NCBI GenBank assembly: GCA_945877175.1
Contig: CAMCRC010000006.1
Coordinates: 1 to 57,392, forward strand
Direction: 5' to 3'
Source of the DNA: Klebsiella pneumoniae
GTDB lineage: Bacteria; Pseudomonadota; Gammaproteobacteria; Pseudomonadales; Pseudohongiellaceae
DNA: 57,392 nt
Every line of letters starts with the position of its first letter. Within the stretch, counting starts at the first letter, position 1. This document shows, piece after piece, positions 1-8,541 of this stretch. The notes under the pieces are model-generated. The model was not told the DNA's origin, did no database searches, and saw nothing but the letters and a program-made list of their open reading frames with translations. A program made the translations under genes and the position numbers.

Positions 1-816
1 GTCGGAACCCAGCAGGAAGCGCGGGACATCGTCGCGCCCGCTCAGGAACACGCACTGCGGCGCGATGCCCAGACGCGCAGCCAAGCGCTGGAAGCGATCG
101 GGCTTGTCCTGCCCCACCAGAAAATAGCGCACCCGGGTCCGCACTGCCGGGGGCAGCGAGGCAATGGCGCGCAGCGAACGATCCACCCCCTTCACCACGA
201 AACCGGAGCCGACCTGCAGCACCGCCAGATGCCCCGCATCCAATCCGTGCTCGGCGCGAAACGCAGCACGCACTTCGGCGGCATTCTCGGGCGCCTGGCG
301 ATCGCGCCCGATGCCCGGAGGAATGTCGTGAAGGCGGGCGACACTCTGCGGATAGTGGTGCGCGAACTGCTGCCGCTGCAGCGGCGAAAGCAGCAGGGCA
401 TCGGTGTGGGACTGGGGGCCGAACACGGCCTGCTCGAAACGCAGGAAGTGGCGGTAGCGTGGTGTGAAGCGATAATAGAAGGCCCGTTCCTTCAGGGCGC
501 GCTCGGCGAAGCACGGGTCGGCGGCAAAGTAGACATCCAGGCCGGGCATCCTGTTGAAGCCGATCACGGCATCCACTGGCGACTCGCGCAAGCGCTTCTG
601 CACCTGCGTGGCGAAGCGTTCGTAACGCATGTGATTGCGAAAGGCCTTCACCTTCAGCAGCGTGATTTCCAGGGCCTCCGGTACCGGCCCTTCCCACTTC
701 ATGGTATAGACCACCACCTTGTGTCCACGCGCCGCACAGGCCAGAGCCACGCGCAGAAAGTCGCGCTGCTGGCCGCCGTAAGGGAAATACGCGTAGATGA
801 GAAAGGCCAGGGTCAT
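1..816 (-). CDS. waaG: Lipopolysaccharide core glucosyltransferase WaaG (C-terminus cut by window edge)
   Basis: GT4-family glycosyltransferase that adds the first hexose to heptose II of the lipopolysaccharide inner core on the cytoplasmic face of the inner membrane. Only the first 272 codons are present; the family is about 370 residues, so the C-terminal nucleotide-sugar-binding half is mostly outside. The N-terminus carries the family signature YAYFPYGGQQRDF, followed by GFNRMPGLDVYFAAD and, later, LPPGI-like and LQVGSGF-VKGVDRS segments that line up with Escherichia coli WaaG. The ATG at 816 overlaps the stop of waaC in an ATGA junction, so translation is probably coupled. It is the last visible gene of a glnE-waaF-waaC-waaG run. 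Identification is firm; substrate specificity is known from the family only. Confidence 0.93.
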   Translation of the reverse strand, partial: MTLAFLIYAYFPYGGQQRDFLRVALACAARGHKVVVYTMKWEGPVPEALEITLLKVKAFRNHMRYERFATQVQKRLRESPVDAVIGFNRMPGLDVYFAADPCFAERALKERAFYYRFTPRYRHFLRFEQAVFGPQSHTDALLLSPLQRQQFAHHYPQSVARLHDIPPGIGRDRQAPENAAEVRAAFRAEHGLDAGHLAVLQVGSGFVVKGVDRSLRAIASLPPAVRTRVRYFLVGQDKPDRFQRLAARLGIAPQCVFLSGRDDVPRFLLGSD

Positions 817-1880
817 GGTGTCAACACAACCCCCTGTGGCTGATCTGCCATCAGCGCCTGCAAGGTGTTCAGCACGACGGCGGGGGGATGAGTGCTGTAG
901 CAGGCGGGCGTCACGTCGAGCGCCTCGCCCGTGTAGGTGCAGGTCTTGCTCATGCACGGCGCGCAGGCCAGGGTGGACGACAGATGGGCCTGATGTCTTC
1001 CATAGGTGCCGGACAGCCCGGGATTGGTGGCTCCGTACAGTGAGACTGCCGGCGTTGCGAGTGCCGCCGCCAGATGCCCCAGTCCAGTGTCCACCGCCAC
1101 CACTCCGTCGGCCAGCGCAATCTGTCGTGCCATGCCCGTCAGCGTCTGCCGTTCCAGAACGCTCACGCCCGCAATGCCCTGCGCGATGTCCTGCGCCCGC
1201 TGCTTCTCGACTTCACTGCCCCAGGGCAGGCGTACCGAGTAGCCCTGTTGCGTCGCCAGCAGCGCGAGATCCTTCCAGTACTGCAGCGGCCAGTGCTTGG
1301 TGGGCCACGTGGTGCCATGCAGAAACACCAGCATGCCGCTGGGCCCGGTTTTCCGACTCATGCCCATGCGTTGCAGATCAAGGCCGTAGTCGATGGTCGA
1401 AGCGTCCTGCGTATCGATGCTGTAGTTGAGCGCCCGCGAGAACAGCTCGCGCACGCGCTGCACGGCGTGCTCGTTGCGTGGCACGGAATAGACCTTGTTG
1501 TAGAACAGGGTGGCGAGGGGCTCGCGGGCGGTTCTGTCGCTCAGGCCAACGGTCAGCCCTCGGGAAAGACGGCTGATGACGCCGCTCTTGATGAGCCCCT
1601 GGGCGTCGATCACCAGATCGTAGTGTTCGTGTTTGATGTCCTTGCGAAACGCGCTGAACTCACCGTTGCGCAGGGTGCCCAGCACGTTCTTGCGCCAGCG
1701 GCGCAGGGCCACCGGAATCACCCGCGTCACCGCAGGATGCCAGCCGGGCACTTCCACGAAATTCTCTTCCACCACCCAGTCGAACTGCAGGCGACGGTTG
1801 GCGCGGCGCGCATCGGTGACGGCGGGAAGAGTGTGGATGACATCTCCAAGTGAAGACACCTTGACGATCAAGACTCGCAA
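813..1880 (-). CDS. waaC: ADP-heptose:LPS heptosyltransferase I (WaaC)
   Basis: Transfers the first L-glycero-D-manno-heptose from ADP-heptose to Kdo of lipid A-Kdo2 at the inner membrane. The 355-residue product has the normal family length. It starts with the GT9 signature MRVLIVKVSSLGDVIHTLPA, and the C-terminal half has the donor-site segment VDTGLGHLAAAL and the SLYGATNP loop typical of WaaC. It overlaps waaF by 13 bases upstream and waaG by 4 bases downstream. That arrangement matches the inner-core operon of pseudomonads and makes co-translation likely. It is separated from WaaF by its own N-terminal signature and by sequence such as DAQGLIKSG. No anomaly seen. Confidence 0.95.
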   Translation of the reverse strand: MRVLIVKVSSLGDVIHTLPAVTDARRANRRLQFDWVVEENFVEVPGWHPAVTRVIPVALRRWRKNVLGTLRNGEFSAFRKDIKHEHYDLVIDAQGLIKSGVISRLSRGLTVGLSDRTAREPLATLFYNKVYSVPRNEHAVQRVRELFSRALNYSIDTQDASTIDYGLDLQRMGMSRKTGPSGMLVFLHGTTWPTKHWPLQYWKDLALLATQQGYSVRLPWGSEVEKQRAQDIAQGIAGVSVLERQTLTGMARQIALADGVVAVDTGLGHLAAALATPAVSLYGATNPGLSGTYGRHQAHLSSTLACAPCMSKTCTYTGEALDVTPACYSTHPPAVVLNTLQALMADQPQGVVLTP

Positions 1881-2962
1881 AATGCGTTGCGCTCCCCGGC
1901 GACGGTAATTGGGCTGGCATTGGTCTGCGCCAGCACCTGATCCAGCGCGCTCAGCGCCAGGGTGGGCGCGAGGTCCACCAGGCAGCGTTTGTGCTGCAAG
2001 GGGCAGGTGCGTTCAAAGCAGGGGCGGCATGCAATGTCGATTGCCAGCAATTGTACGTTATCTGCCAAGGGCGGAGTAAAGTCTGCTGACGTCGAGCCGT
2101 ACAGTGCCACGATGGGTCGCCCAAGTGCCGCAGCGACATGCATCAGGCCCGAGTCATTGCTGACCACAGCCGTTGCCACGGACATGATGTCGATGGCCTG
2201 GGCCAGCGAAGTTCTGCCGGTCAGGTCCTGACAGAACGGCTGCGCGCTGGCGGGCAGGCCGTTGCGGACCTGTGTCGCCACCGGCCCATCCTTCGCCGAT
2301 CCCAGAATCCACACTTGCCAGCCTGCGGCAATGCGGTCGGCACAGACGCTGGCGTAGTGCTGCGCGGGCCACTGCTTGGCATCGCCGAACTCCGCACCCG
2401 GACAGATTGCGAGTACCGGCTGCGCCTGATGCAGGCCCAGGGCGCCGAGCGCCGCCTGTACATCGTCAGGTTGCGTCACCAGTCGCGGGCGCGGCAGCGG
2501 CGCCGGCAAGGCCTGCCCCGCCGGACGCCCCAGTGCCACAAAGCGCTGCACCATCATGGGCAGCGCCTTCTCGTCCAGATCGCGCACATCGTTGAGCAGC
2601 AGGCCGCGGGATTCCCCGCGCCAGCCGGTACGCCGAGCGCTGCGCACGAACAATGTCAGCAACGCCGACTTGAAGGAGTTGGGCAGCACGATGACCTGCT
2701 CGTATCCCTCCTTGCGCAGCGAGTGTCCCAGCCTGTAGCGCCCCCGCAGATTCAGTTCGCCGTGCTGGAAAGGCAGGTCGATGGCACGGCGCACTTCGGG
2801 CATGCGCACCAGCAGTGGCCGGCTCCACGCCGGCGCCAGCACATCGATCGCCAGCGGGGTGCCCGCCGCACGTGCGTCGTTCTGCAGGCTGATGAACAGG
2901 GCCTGCGCCATCACCATGTCGCCTACCCAGGACGGCCCGACAATCAGAATACGGCGACTCAT
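1868..2962 (-). CDS. waaF: ADP-heptose:LPS heptosyltransferase II (WaaF)
   Basis: Adds the second heptose of the lipopolysaccharide inner core, using ADP-heptose, on the cytoplasmic side of the inner membrane. The 364-residue protein opens with RILIVGPSWVGDMVMAQ, the WaaF form of the GT9 N-terminus. It contains the acceptor/donor segments LPNSFKSALL and CPGAEFGDAKQWP and the C-terminal SNDSGLMHVAAALG-RPIVALYGSTS region. A cysteine-rich CRPCFERTCP loop is usual in WaaF. Its start overlaps the glnE stop by 4 bases (ATGA). In Pseudomonas, ilvE usually lies between glnE and waaF; here it is absent. Family assignment is strong. Confidence 0.95.
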   Translation of the reverse strand: MSRRILIVGPSWVGDMVMAQALFISLQNDARAAGTPLAIDVLAPAWSRPLLVRMPEVRRAIDLPFQHGELNLRGRYRLGHSLRKEGYEQVIVLPNSFKSALLTLFVRSARRTGWRGESRGLLLNDVRDLDEKALPMMVQRFVALGRPAGQALPAPLPRPRLVTQPDDVQAALGALGLHQAQPVLAICPGAEFGDAKQWPAQHYASVCADRIAAGWQVWILGSAKDGPVATQVRNGLPASAQPFCQDLTGRTSLAQAIDIMSVATAVVSNDSGLMHVAAALGRPIVALYGSTSADFTPPLADNVQLLAIDIACRPCFERTCPLQHKRCLVDLAPTLALSALDQVLAQTNASPITVAGERNAFCES

Positions 2963-5910
2963 GCGGCCTCCGTCCCGGCAAACAGCGTGTCCCAGATCTG
3001 CGAGACCGCGCTCTGGAAATCCGCCAGCGGACGCGGCGTCTCCTCGCTGTCGCGGTGCTCCAGTGCAAACTGGTGCAGCGCCGAACGCAGCGAAAGATAA
3101 GCGTCGGTGAGCAGACGGAATTGCTCGATGCTCAGCAGCTCGCAGGCGTGGGCTGTTTCCAGAATGCGCACATTGTCGGGCCAGGCCAGCAATGCGGGAT
3201 GTTCGGCACTGTGGGCCAGCACCAGGTATTGCACCATGAATTCAATATCGACGATGCCGCCGCGCCCGTGCTTGATGATGAAGGACAACTTGTCACGCTC
3301 GGCCGCCGGCTTCTTCGCGAACTCATCGCGCATGCGCTGGCGCATGGCCGTCACCTCGCGGGCCAGCGCTTGGCGATCACGCTCCTTGCCCAGAGTCAGA
3401 GCGCGCAGCCGGTCGAACTCGGCCTGCAGCGCCTTGCTGCCTGCCACGGCCCGCGCCCGCACCAGGGCCTGGTGTTCCCAGGTCCAGGCTTCATTGCGCT
3501 CGTAACTGGCGAATGCTTCCATGGAACTGACCAGGAGTCCCGACTCGCCCGAGGGCCGCAGGCGCATGTCCACCTCATACAGCTTGCCGGACACCGTGTA
3601 GGTGCCCAGCATGGTGATGACGCGCTGCGCAAGGCGCGTATAGAACTCGCGACTGTTGATGCTGCGCTGACCTTCCACGACGTGGGTGTCCAGCTCCAGC
3701 GCCCCGTCGTGCAGGAACACCAGGTCCAGATCAGAGATGTAGCTGAGCTCGATACCTCCCAGCTTGCCGTAACCAAGGACCACGAAATCCATCTCGCCAT
3801 GGCGGCCCTGCTTGTTGCGCGGGTAGCCGTGCTTGCGCACCAGGAACTGCCAGCTGAGCGCAAGCACCTGCTCAAGTACGGCCTCGGCGGTGAAGGTCAG
3901 GTAGTCACTGACCTTCATCACGGTGAGACGGCCACTGATCTGCGCCGCCGCTACCTGCAGGGTGTGCGACTGCTTGAAATAGCGCAGGGTCTCCATCTGC
4001 TCTTCGAAATTGTCGGGGTCGATGCGCAGCAACTGCTGCGTGAGTTCTTCCTGCAACACGGCCTTGACCGGGGGCTCGTCGATACCGTCCAGCAACTCGT
4101 CCAGCAGCACCGGGTGCTTGCTCAGAAATTCCGTGACGAAGGGACTGGCCGTGCACAGCTGCACCACTTCCCGCAATGCATTCGCATTTTCCAGCAGCAG
4201 CACCAGATAAGCGGTGCGCCGGCTGACGGCCGTGATCAGCTGCAGCACGCGCTCAAATGCCAGACTCGGCGTTCCGGAATGCGCCACGGCCTGCAGCAGC
4301 ACCGGCATGAATCTCTCGAAGCGTTGCCGGCTCTCGGTGGGCAGTACCAGAAAGGTCTTTTCCCGACGGAAGCCATGGATGCGCACGGCGGTGCCGGCGG
4401 GGTCATCGAAACCGTGTTCGGTCAGGAAGGCTTCAGCGGCGGAGCGGCTCATTTCTTCTCGCCACAAGCTCCCCCAGTCAGTGTCCTCCAGCGCCACCGC
4501 GGCAGGCTTGCCTTCGTCTTCAGCATGAATCACTTCGGCGAAGTGCTGACGCACGCGGTCACGGTGCCTGTCGAGATCGGCAAGCAACGTCTGCCAGTCT
4601 GCAAAGCCCATGGCCAGCGCTACCCGCTGCTGTTCGAGGGCATCGGTCACCAGCATCTGTGTCTGCTTGTTGGCCAGGCCCTGCAGCTTGTGTTCGAGGC
4701 TGCGCAGAAACGCATAGGCATCGCGCAATTCCGAGACGGTCTGCGCCGGCAGATACTGATTGTTGGCCAGCACTTCCATCGCCTTGTAGAGCGAGGCTTC
4801 CTGCAGACGCTTATCACGACCGCCGTGCACCAGCTGCAGAGCCTGCACGATGAATTCCACTTCGCGAATGCCACCCGGCCCCAGCTTGATATCCATGCTC
4901 AGGCCTTTGCGGCGCACCTGCTTGTTGATCTGCATTTTCATGCTGCGCAGCGACTCGAAGGCCGAGAAGTCGAGATAGCGGCGGTACACGAACGGCCGCA
5001 GGCGCTGCAGCAATTCCTGGCCTTGTGCCAGGTCGCCCGCGACGATGCGGCCCTTGATCAATGCGTAGCGCTCCCAGTCGCGTCCCTGACTCTGATAGTA
5101 GTTTTCCATGGCGTCGAAGCTGCACACCAGTGCCCCTTCGCTGCCATAGGGCCGCAGACGCATGTCCACGCGATACACAAAGCCGTCACTGGTCACTGTG
5201 TCGAGTGCATCGATCAGGCGCTGTCCGAGGCGCACGAAGAACTGCTGATTGACCAGGGGCTCGCCCTGCACACGAAGCGTCTCGCCGCCTTCGGGAAAAG
5301 CGAAGATCAGGTCAATGTCGGACGACAGATTCAACTCATGCGCGCCCAGCTTGCCCATGCCGATCACTACCATGCGCTGTGGCTCGCCGCTGCGGGCGCT
5401 CCGCGGCTCGCCCCACTGCCGCACGCCCCAGGCATGCAGCACCTGCAAGGCATTGTCGATCTGCGCGTCCGCAAGCGAGGAGATGTCTGCACAGATCTCC
5501 TTCACATCGGCCAGTACACACACATCCCGCCAGATGATGCGCAGCATCTGGCGCTGCTGGTATAGCCGCAGCAGGCGCTTGAGCATGGCCTCCTGTTCGG
5601 CCGGCGCTGCAGCCTGCAGCGCTGCAAGTCGTGCCGCCAGCTCGGCGTGGAAGTCCTCCTTGCCAGTGCGATCGAGTTCACCCGAGGTCTTCAGATCGAC
5701 CAGAAGCGTGGGATTCTGCACGCACAGAGTCGCCGCATAGTCGCTGGCGCACCAGACGCGGACGAGCTGCTGCGCGAACGCGGCGTCGGCGGCCACCAGG
5801 GCAGTCAGGGAGGGGTTGCCGGGCTCCGTGGCTTCCTTCTCGAGGAGACGTTGCCAGTACCGTTCCAGAATGGTGGCGATGGGGGTGGGGAGGTGGTTCA
5901 AAGCAATCAT
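2959..5910 (-). CDS. glnE: Bifunctional glutamine synthetase adenylyltransferase/deadenylase GlnE
   Basis: Attaches and removes AMP on glutamine synthetase in response to PII protein, setting nitrogen assimilation. The 983-residue length matches the family, which has two nucleotidyltransferase domains joined by a regulatory linker. The N-terminal deadenylase domain has GMGKLGAHELN followed by SSDIDLIF near residue 182. The C-terminal adenylylase domain has the parallel GYGKLGGIELSYISDLDLVF near residue 712. Both keep the paired [12 protein letters not shown] the G-x-x-K-L-G...D-x-D motif, so both activities look intact. Domain halves also share R-M-R-LRP segments. It is the first gene of the run into waaF; AGAGAA ahead of the ATG could serve as a ribosome site. 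Confidence 0.96.
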   Translation of the reverse strand: MIALNHLPTPIATILERYWQRLLEKEATEPGNPSLTALVAADAAFAQQLVRVWCASDYAATLCVQNPTLLVDLKTSGELDRTGKEDFHAELAARLAALQAAAPAEQEAMLKRLLRLYQQRQMLRIIWRDVCVLADVKEICADISSLADAQIDNALQVLHAWGVRQWGEPRSARSGEPQRMVVIGMGKLGAHELNLSSDIDLIFAFPEGGETLRVQGEPLVNQQFFVRLGQRLIDALDTVTSDGFVYRVDMRLRPYGSEGALVCSFDAMENYYQSQGRDWERYALIKGRIVAGDLAQGQELLQRLRPFVYRRYLDFSAFESLRSMKMQINKQVRRKGLSMDIKLGPGGIREVEFIVQALQLVHGGRDKRLQEASLYKAMEVLANNQYLPAQTVSELRDAYAFLRSLEHKLQGLANKQTQMLVTDALEQQRVALAMGFADWQTLLADLDRHRDRVRQHFAEVIHAEDEGKPAAVALEDTDWGSLWREEMSRSAAEAFLTEHGFDDPAGTAVRIHGFRREKTFLVLPTESRQRFERFMPVLLQAVAHSGTPSLAFERVLQLITAVSRRTAYLVLLLENANALREVVQLCTASPFVTEFLSKHPVLLDELLDGIDEPPVKAVLQEELTQQLLRIDPDNFEEQMETLRYFKQSHTLQVAAAQISGRLTVMKVSDYLTFTAEAVLEQVLALSWQFLVRKHGYPRNKQGRHGEMDFVVLGYGKLGGIELSYISDLDLVFLHDGALELDTHVVEGQRSINSREFYTRLAQRVITMLGTYTVSGKLYEVDMRLRPSGESGLLVSSMEAFASYERNEAWTWEHQALVRARAVAGSKALQAEFDRLRALTLGKERDRQALAREVTAMRQRMRDEFAKKPAAERDKLSFIIKHGRGGIVDIEFMVQYLVLAHSAEHPALLAWPDNVRILETAHACELLSIEQFRLLTDAYLSLRSALHQFALEHRDSEETPRPLADFQSAVSQIWDTLFAGTEAA

Positions 5911-5996
5911 CAGTTCTCTCAGTCTTCTTCATCGGTGTCTGGCGGTGTGGGCGAAGCGCGGTGCCATGCGCCGGTCCGTGTTTACTTGGCGTTGCT

Positions 5997-6131
5997 GGCA
6001 AGGGGTAGGCCTGTGGGGGGGGGGTGTTTTCGCAGACACGCCGTGAACCCATCCATGGGGGCTCGCCTGTCGCCGTCCTGGCGACAGACGGTCTGCTCCG
6101 TCACCCTCCCCCCACAGGCCTACCCCTTGCC
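5997..6131. repeat. Palindromic repeat module 1 (long hairpin with conserved core)
   Basis: A noncoding hairpin. The outer arms, 5997-6026 and 6102-6131, are 30-base inverted repeats with one mismatch; the left arm ends in a run of ten G. Between them lies a 59-base core, 6035-6093, that recurs inverted in module 2 at 6340-6398 with 54 of 59 identities. The core carries a near-palindrome around CCCATCCATGGG and a small stem-loop at 6069-6085. The pattern resembles dispersed palindromic repeats of gammaproteobacteria, but the family name is not certain. It lies in the glnE upstream gap, so it could affect transcription in either direction. Confidence 0.8.
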
Positions 6132-6316
6132 CTCAGCCCAGTGCCAATTCCCGGCGCGTGGCGCTGCGCTTCGCTCACGGCGGCAGACTCCGGTGCAGAA
6201 CGTCTTGGTCGCGGGGCGGAGGTGCGGCAGGCGAACGCCCTGACAGCGCATCGTATGGCACGGCGTTCGAATACGCTCCGCCGCGCACCCGGAATTACGC
6301 GTTGCGGTCTGCAGAG

Positions 6317-6421
6317 TGTCGGGCGCGGGAGCCCTTGCGGACCGTCTGCCGCAGGGACAGCGGCAGGCGAGCCCCCATGGATGGGTTCACGGCGTGTCCG
6401 CAAGGGCTCACGCGCCTGGCA
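6317..6421. repeat. Palindromic repeat module 2 (same core, different outer arms)
   Basis: The second hairpin module in the 5911-6444 gap, oriented opposite to module 1. Its outer arms, 6317-6341 and 6397-6421, are 25-base inverted repeats with three mismatches and are unrelated in sequence to the arms of module 1. The enclosed core, 6340-6398, is the inverted copy of 6035-6093. The small stem inside the core keeps pairing through a compensatory T-A to C-G change. No coding gene is supported between 5911 and 6444; the reading frames present are by-products of the palindromes. Between the modules (6132-6316) I see nothing recognisable. Confidence 0.8.
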
Positions 6422-6444
6422 CTCCACCTGCTGACAACACGAAC

Positions 6445-8241
6445 TCAGCCCTCACCCACCCCTGCAACACGCAATACCTCACTCACCGTGGTCTGTCCCG
6501 CCGCCACCTTCTGCGCCCCGCTCAAACGCAAACTGCGCATCCCTTCCTTGTAAGCTTCCTGCCGCAATTTCGGCAGATCTGACTTCTCATCCGCGAAACG
6601 CTGCAGCGTCTCCGTCATCGGCATCACTTCATAGATGCCCTGCCGACCCTTGAATCCTGTTTCGCGACATTCCAGACAACCCACGCTGGTGGCTACACTT
6701 TTTGGCAGTCGCACTTTCCACGGGTTGGTCAGCACTTTCCAGTCCTCTTCACCGATGCTCGCCTCGCCCTTGCAGTGCGGACACAGCACGCGCACCAGAC
6801 GCTGTGCCACGACGCCCACAACAGTCGCCTTGATCAGATAGGGCGCCACGCCCAGCTCCAGCAGACGGGTAATCGCCGAGGGCGCGTCATTGGTGTGCAG
6901 GGTGGTAAACACCAGATGGCCCGTCAGCGCGGCCTGGATCGCCATCTCGGCGGTGGGCAGGTCGCGCACCTCGCCAATCATGATGATATCCGGGTCCTGC
7001 CGCAGCAGCGCCTTCACGCCGGTGGCGAAATCCAGATCAATATTGTCCTGCACCTGCATCTGGTTGAAGCGCGGCTCCACCATTTCTATCGGGTCTTCTA
7101 TGGTGCAGACATTCACTTCTTCCGTGGCCAGCAGCTTCAGTGTGGAATAAAGCGTCGTGGTTTTGCCGCTGCCTGTGGGGCCGGTGATGATGACGATGCC
7201 GTGATGATGGCCGATGATGGTTTTCCAGCGCGCCAGGTCTTCGCCCAGAAGGCCGAGGGTCTCGAAGGGTCGCAGCAGCACTTCGGGATCGAAGATCCGC
7301 ATCACCAGCTTCTCGCCGAAGGCCGTGGGCAGCGTGGACAGCCGCAGCTCAATTTCTTCGCCGCTGGGGCTCTTGGTTTTCAGGCGTCCATCCTGCGGTC
7401 GGCGCTTCTCGGCCACGTTCATGCGCCCGAGAATCTTCAGACGGCTCGTCACCGCATTCATCACCTGCATGGGCAAGGCATAGACCGTGTAGAGCACACC
7501 GTCTATTCTGAATCGTACGTTCCCTTTTTCGCGACGCGGCTCGATGTGAATATCACTGGCGCGCTGGTCGAAAGCGTACTGCAGCAGCCAGTCCACAATG
7601 CTGACGATGTGCTGGTCATTGGCCTCCGGGTCCTTGATATTGCCCAGCTCCAGCATCTGCTCCAGATTGCTGAGACCTGGCACGTTCTTGCTGCCGGTGC
7701 GCGAGGCCTGACTGATGGAGTTGGCAAGGCTGTAAAATTCCGTGGCAAGGCGCCTTATTTCCAGCGGATTGGCCACCACACGGCGAATGCGTTTCTGCAG
7801 CACTTGTTCCAGATCGGCTTCCCATGAGGTGATCCACGGCTCGGTGCTGGCAATCAGCACTTCGTGCGCGCGAACTTCCACGGCCAGAATGCCGTGGCGC
7901 TGGGTGAAGGCGTAGGACATGACTTGTGTGATCTGTGCCACGTCGATCTTGAGCGGGTCGATGCGAAAGTAGTCCTGTCCGGCCTGTTCGGCGAGCAGTC
8001 GCGTGAGTGCTTCGATGTCGAGCGTGCGGTTCGGGGGAGCGAGATCAAGGAGGTTCTGTTCGGCCAGCCAGGCGAGGACGGGTTTGCGCAGGGCATCGCG
8101 GTCACGACGCAGCGCCAGCAGCCCCTGAGCGGCGTCTTCAGCGACGTGACCGGTAGCAACGAGCGCGGCCACAAACCCCGCCAGATCCACTGGTGTGCCG
8201 GGCGCTTTGTCCAGTTTCTTCGAGCTTGTGGTCAAGCTCAT
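6445..8241 (-). CDS. GspE/PulE/PilB-family secretion ATPase, solitary
   Basis: Hexameric cytoplasmic ATPase of the type II secretion/type IV pilus assembly class. The start at 8241 is chosen because AGGAG lies eight bases upstream and the product (598 residues) has family length; the open frame itself runs further. Residues 1-160 form an N1D/T2SSE-N-like region, and the ATPase core follows. It contains SDIHIEP, the Walker A motif GPTGSGKTTT near residue 350, the Asp box, a Walker B/GEVRD-type motif IMIGEVRD, the His box GHLVFTTLHTND, and a four-cysteine zinc motif (CPHC near 485, CLEC near 522). No gspF, pilC, pilin or secretin gene lies nearby, so the machine it powers cannot be named. Confidence 0.85.
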   Translation of the reverse strand: MSLTTSSKKLDKAPGTPVDLAGFVAALVATGHVAEDAAQGLLALRRDRDALRKPVLAWLAEQNLLDLAPPNRTLDIEALTRLLAEQAGQDYFRIDPLKIDVAQITQVMSYAFTQRHGILAVEVRAHEVLIASTEPWITSWEADLEQVLQKRIRRVVANPLEIRRLATEFYSLANSISQASRTGSKNVPGLSNLEQMLELGNIKDPEANDQHIVSIVDWLLQYAFDQRASDIHIEPRREKGNVRFRIDGVLYTVYALPMQVMNAVTSRLKILGRMNVAEKRRPQDGRLKTKSPSGEEIELRLSTLPTAFGEKLVMRIFDPEVLLRPFETLGLLGEDLARWKTIIGHHHGIVIITGPTGSGKTTTLYSTLKLLATEEVNVCTIEDPIEMVEPRFNQMQVQDNIDLDFATGVKALLRQDPDIIMIGEVRDLPTAEMAIQAALTGHLVFTTLHTNDAPSAITRLLELGVAPYLIKATVVGVVAQRLVRVLCPHCKGEASIGEEDWKVLTNPWKVRLPKSVATSVGCLECRETGFKGRQGIYEVMPMTETLQRFADEKSDLPKLRQEAYKEGMRSLRLSGAQKVAAGQTTVSEVLRVAGVGEG

Positions 8242-8392
8242 GGTCTGTCTCCTGCACCCGGTTTGTCGCTGTCCTGAAGTTGGCAACAAGTTTATACTGC
8301 GCGGCATCAATTACAACCCGGGTGGAAGCGAGCCCGGCTGTGAGAGCGATCGCATCTGGTGGAGCGGATTCTGCTGTGGGAGCTGATTCTGC

Positions 8393-8461
8393 TGTGGGAG
8401 CGAGCCCTGCTCGCGAACAGACGCTGATTCGGTCAGTTCGCGAGCAAGGCTCGCTCCCACA
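8393..8461. repeat. REP-like inverted repeat (GTGGGAGC type)
   Basis: The arms TGTGGGAGCGAGCCCTGCTC (from 8393) and its near-complement ending at 8461 can form a stem of about 26 bases closed by a loop of about 17. The motif GTGGGAGC...GCTCCCAC is the hallmark of repetitive extragenic palindromes in pseudomonads and relatives. A partial direct copy of the left arm and its flank precedes it at about 8366-8385. It fills much of the 300-base gap between the divergent ATPase gene and uup. A related hairpin occurs at 45961-46009. Confidence 0.75.
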
Positions 8462-8541
8462 ACAGGGTACAGTCCAACAGCTGGGTTCGCTCCCCCAACA
8501 GAGCGCTCTCCGACAATCCGCCTTTCCCTCTGGAAATTCCA

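Noticed and set aside
3055-5565. An 836-codon open frame on the plus strand
   Set aside because: Antisense to glnE, whose motifs are complete; the product is His/Gln-rich with no recognisable domain.
6024-6553. Several overlapping open frames in the glnE upstream gap
   Set aside because: They arise from palindromic repeats, give mirror-like translations on both strands, and have no ribosome sites.
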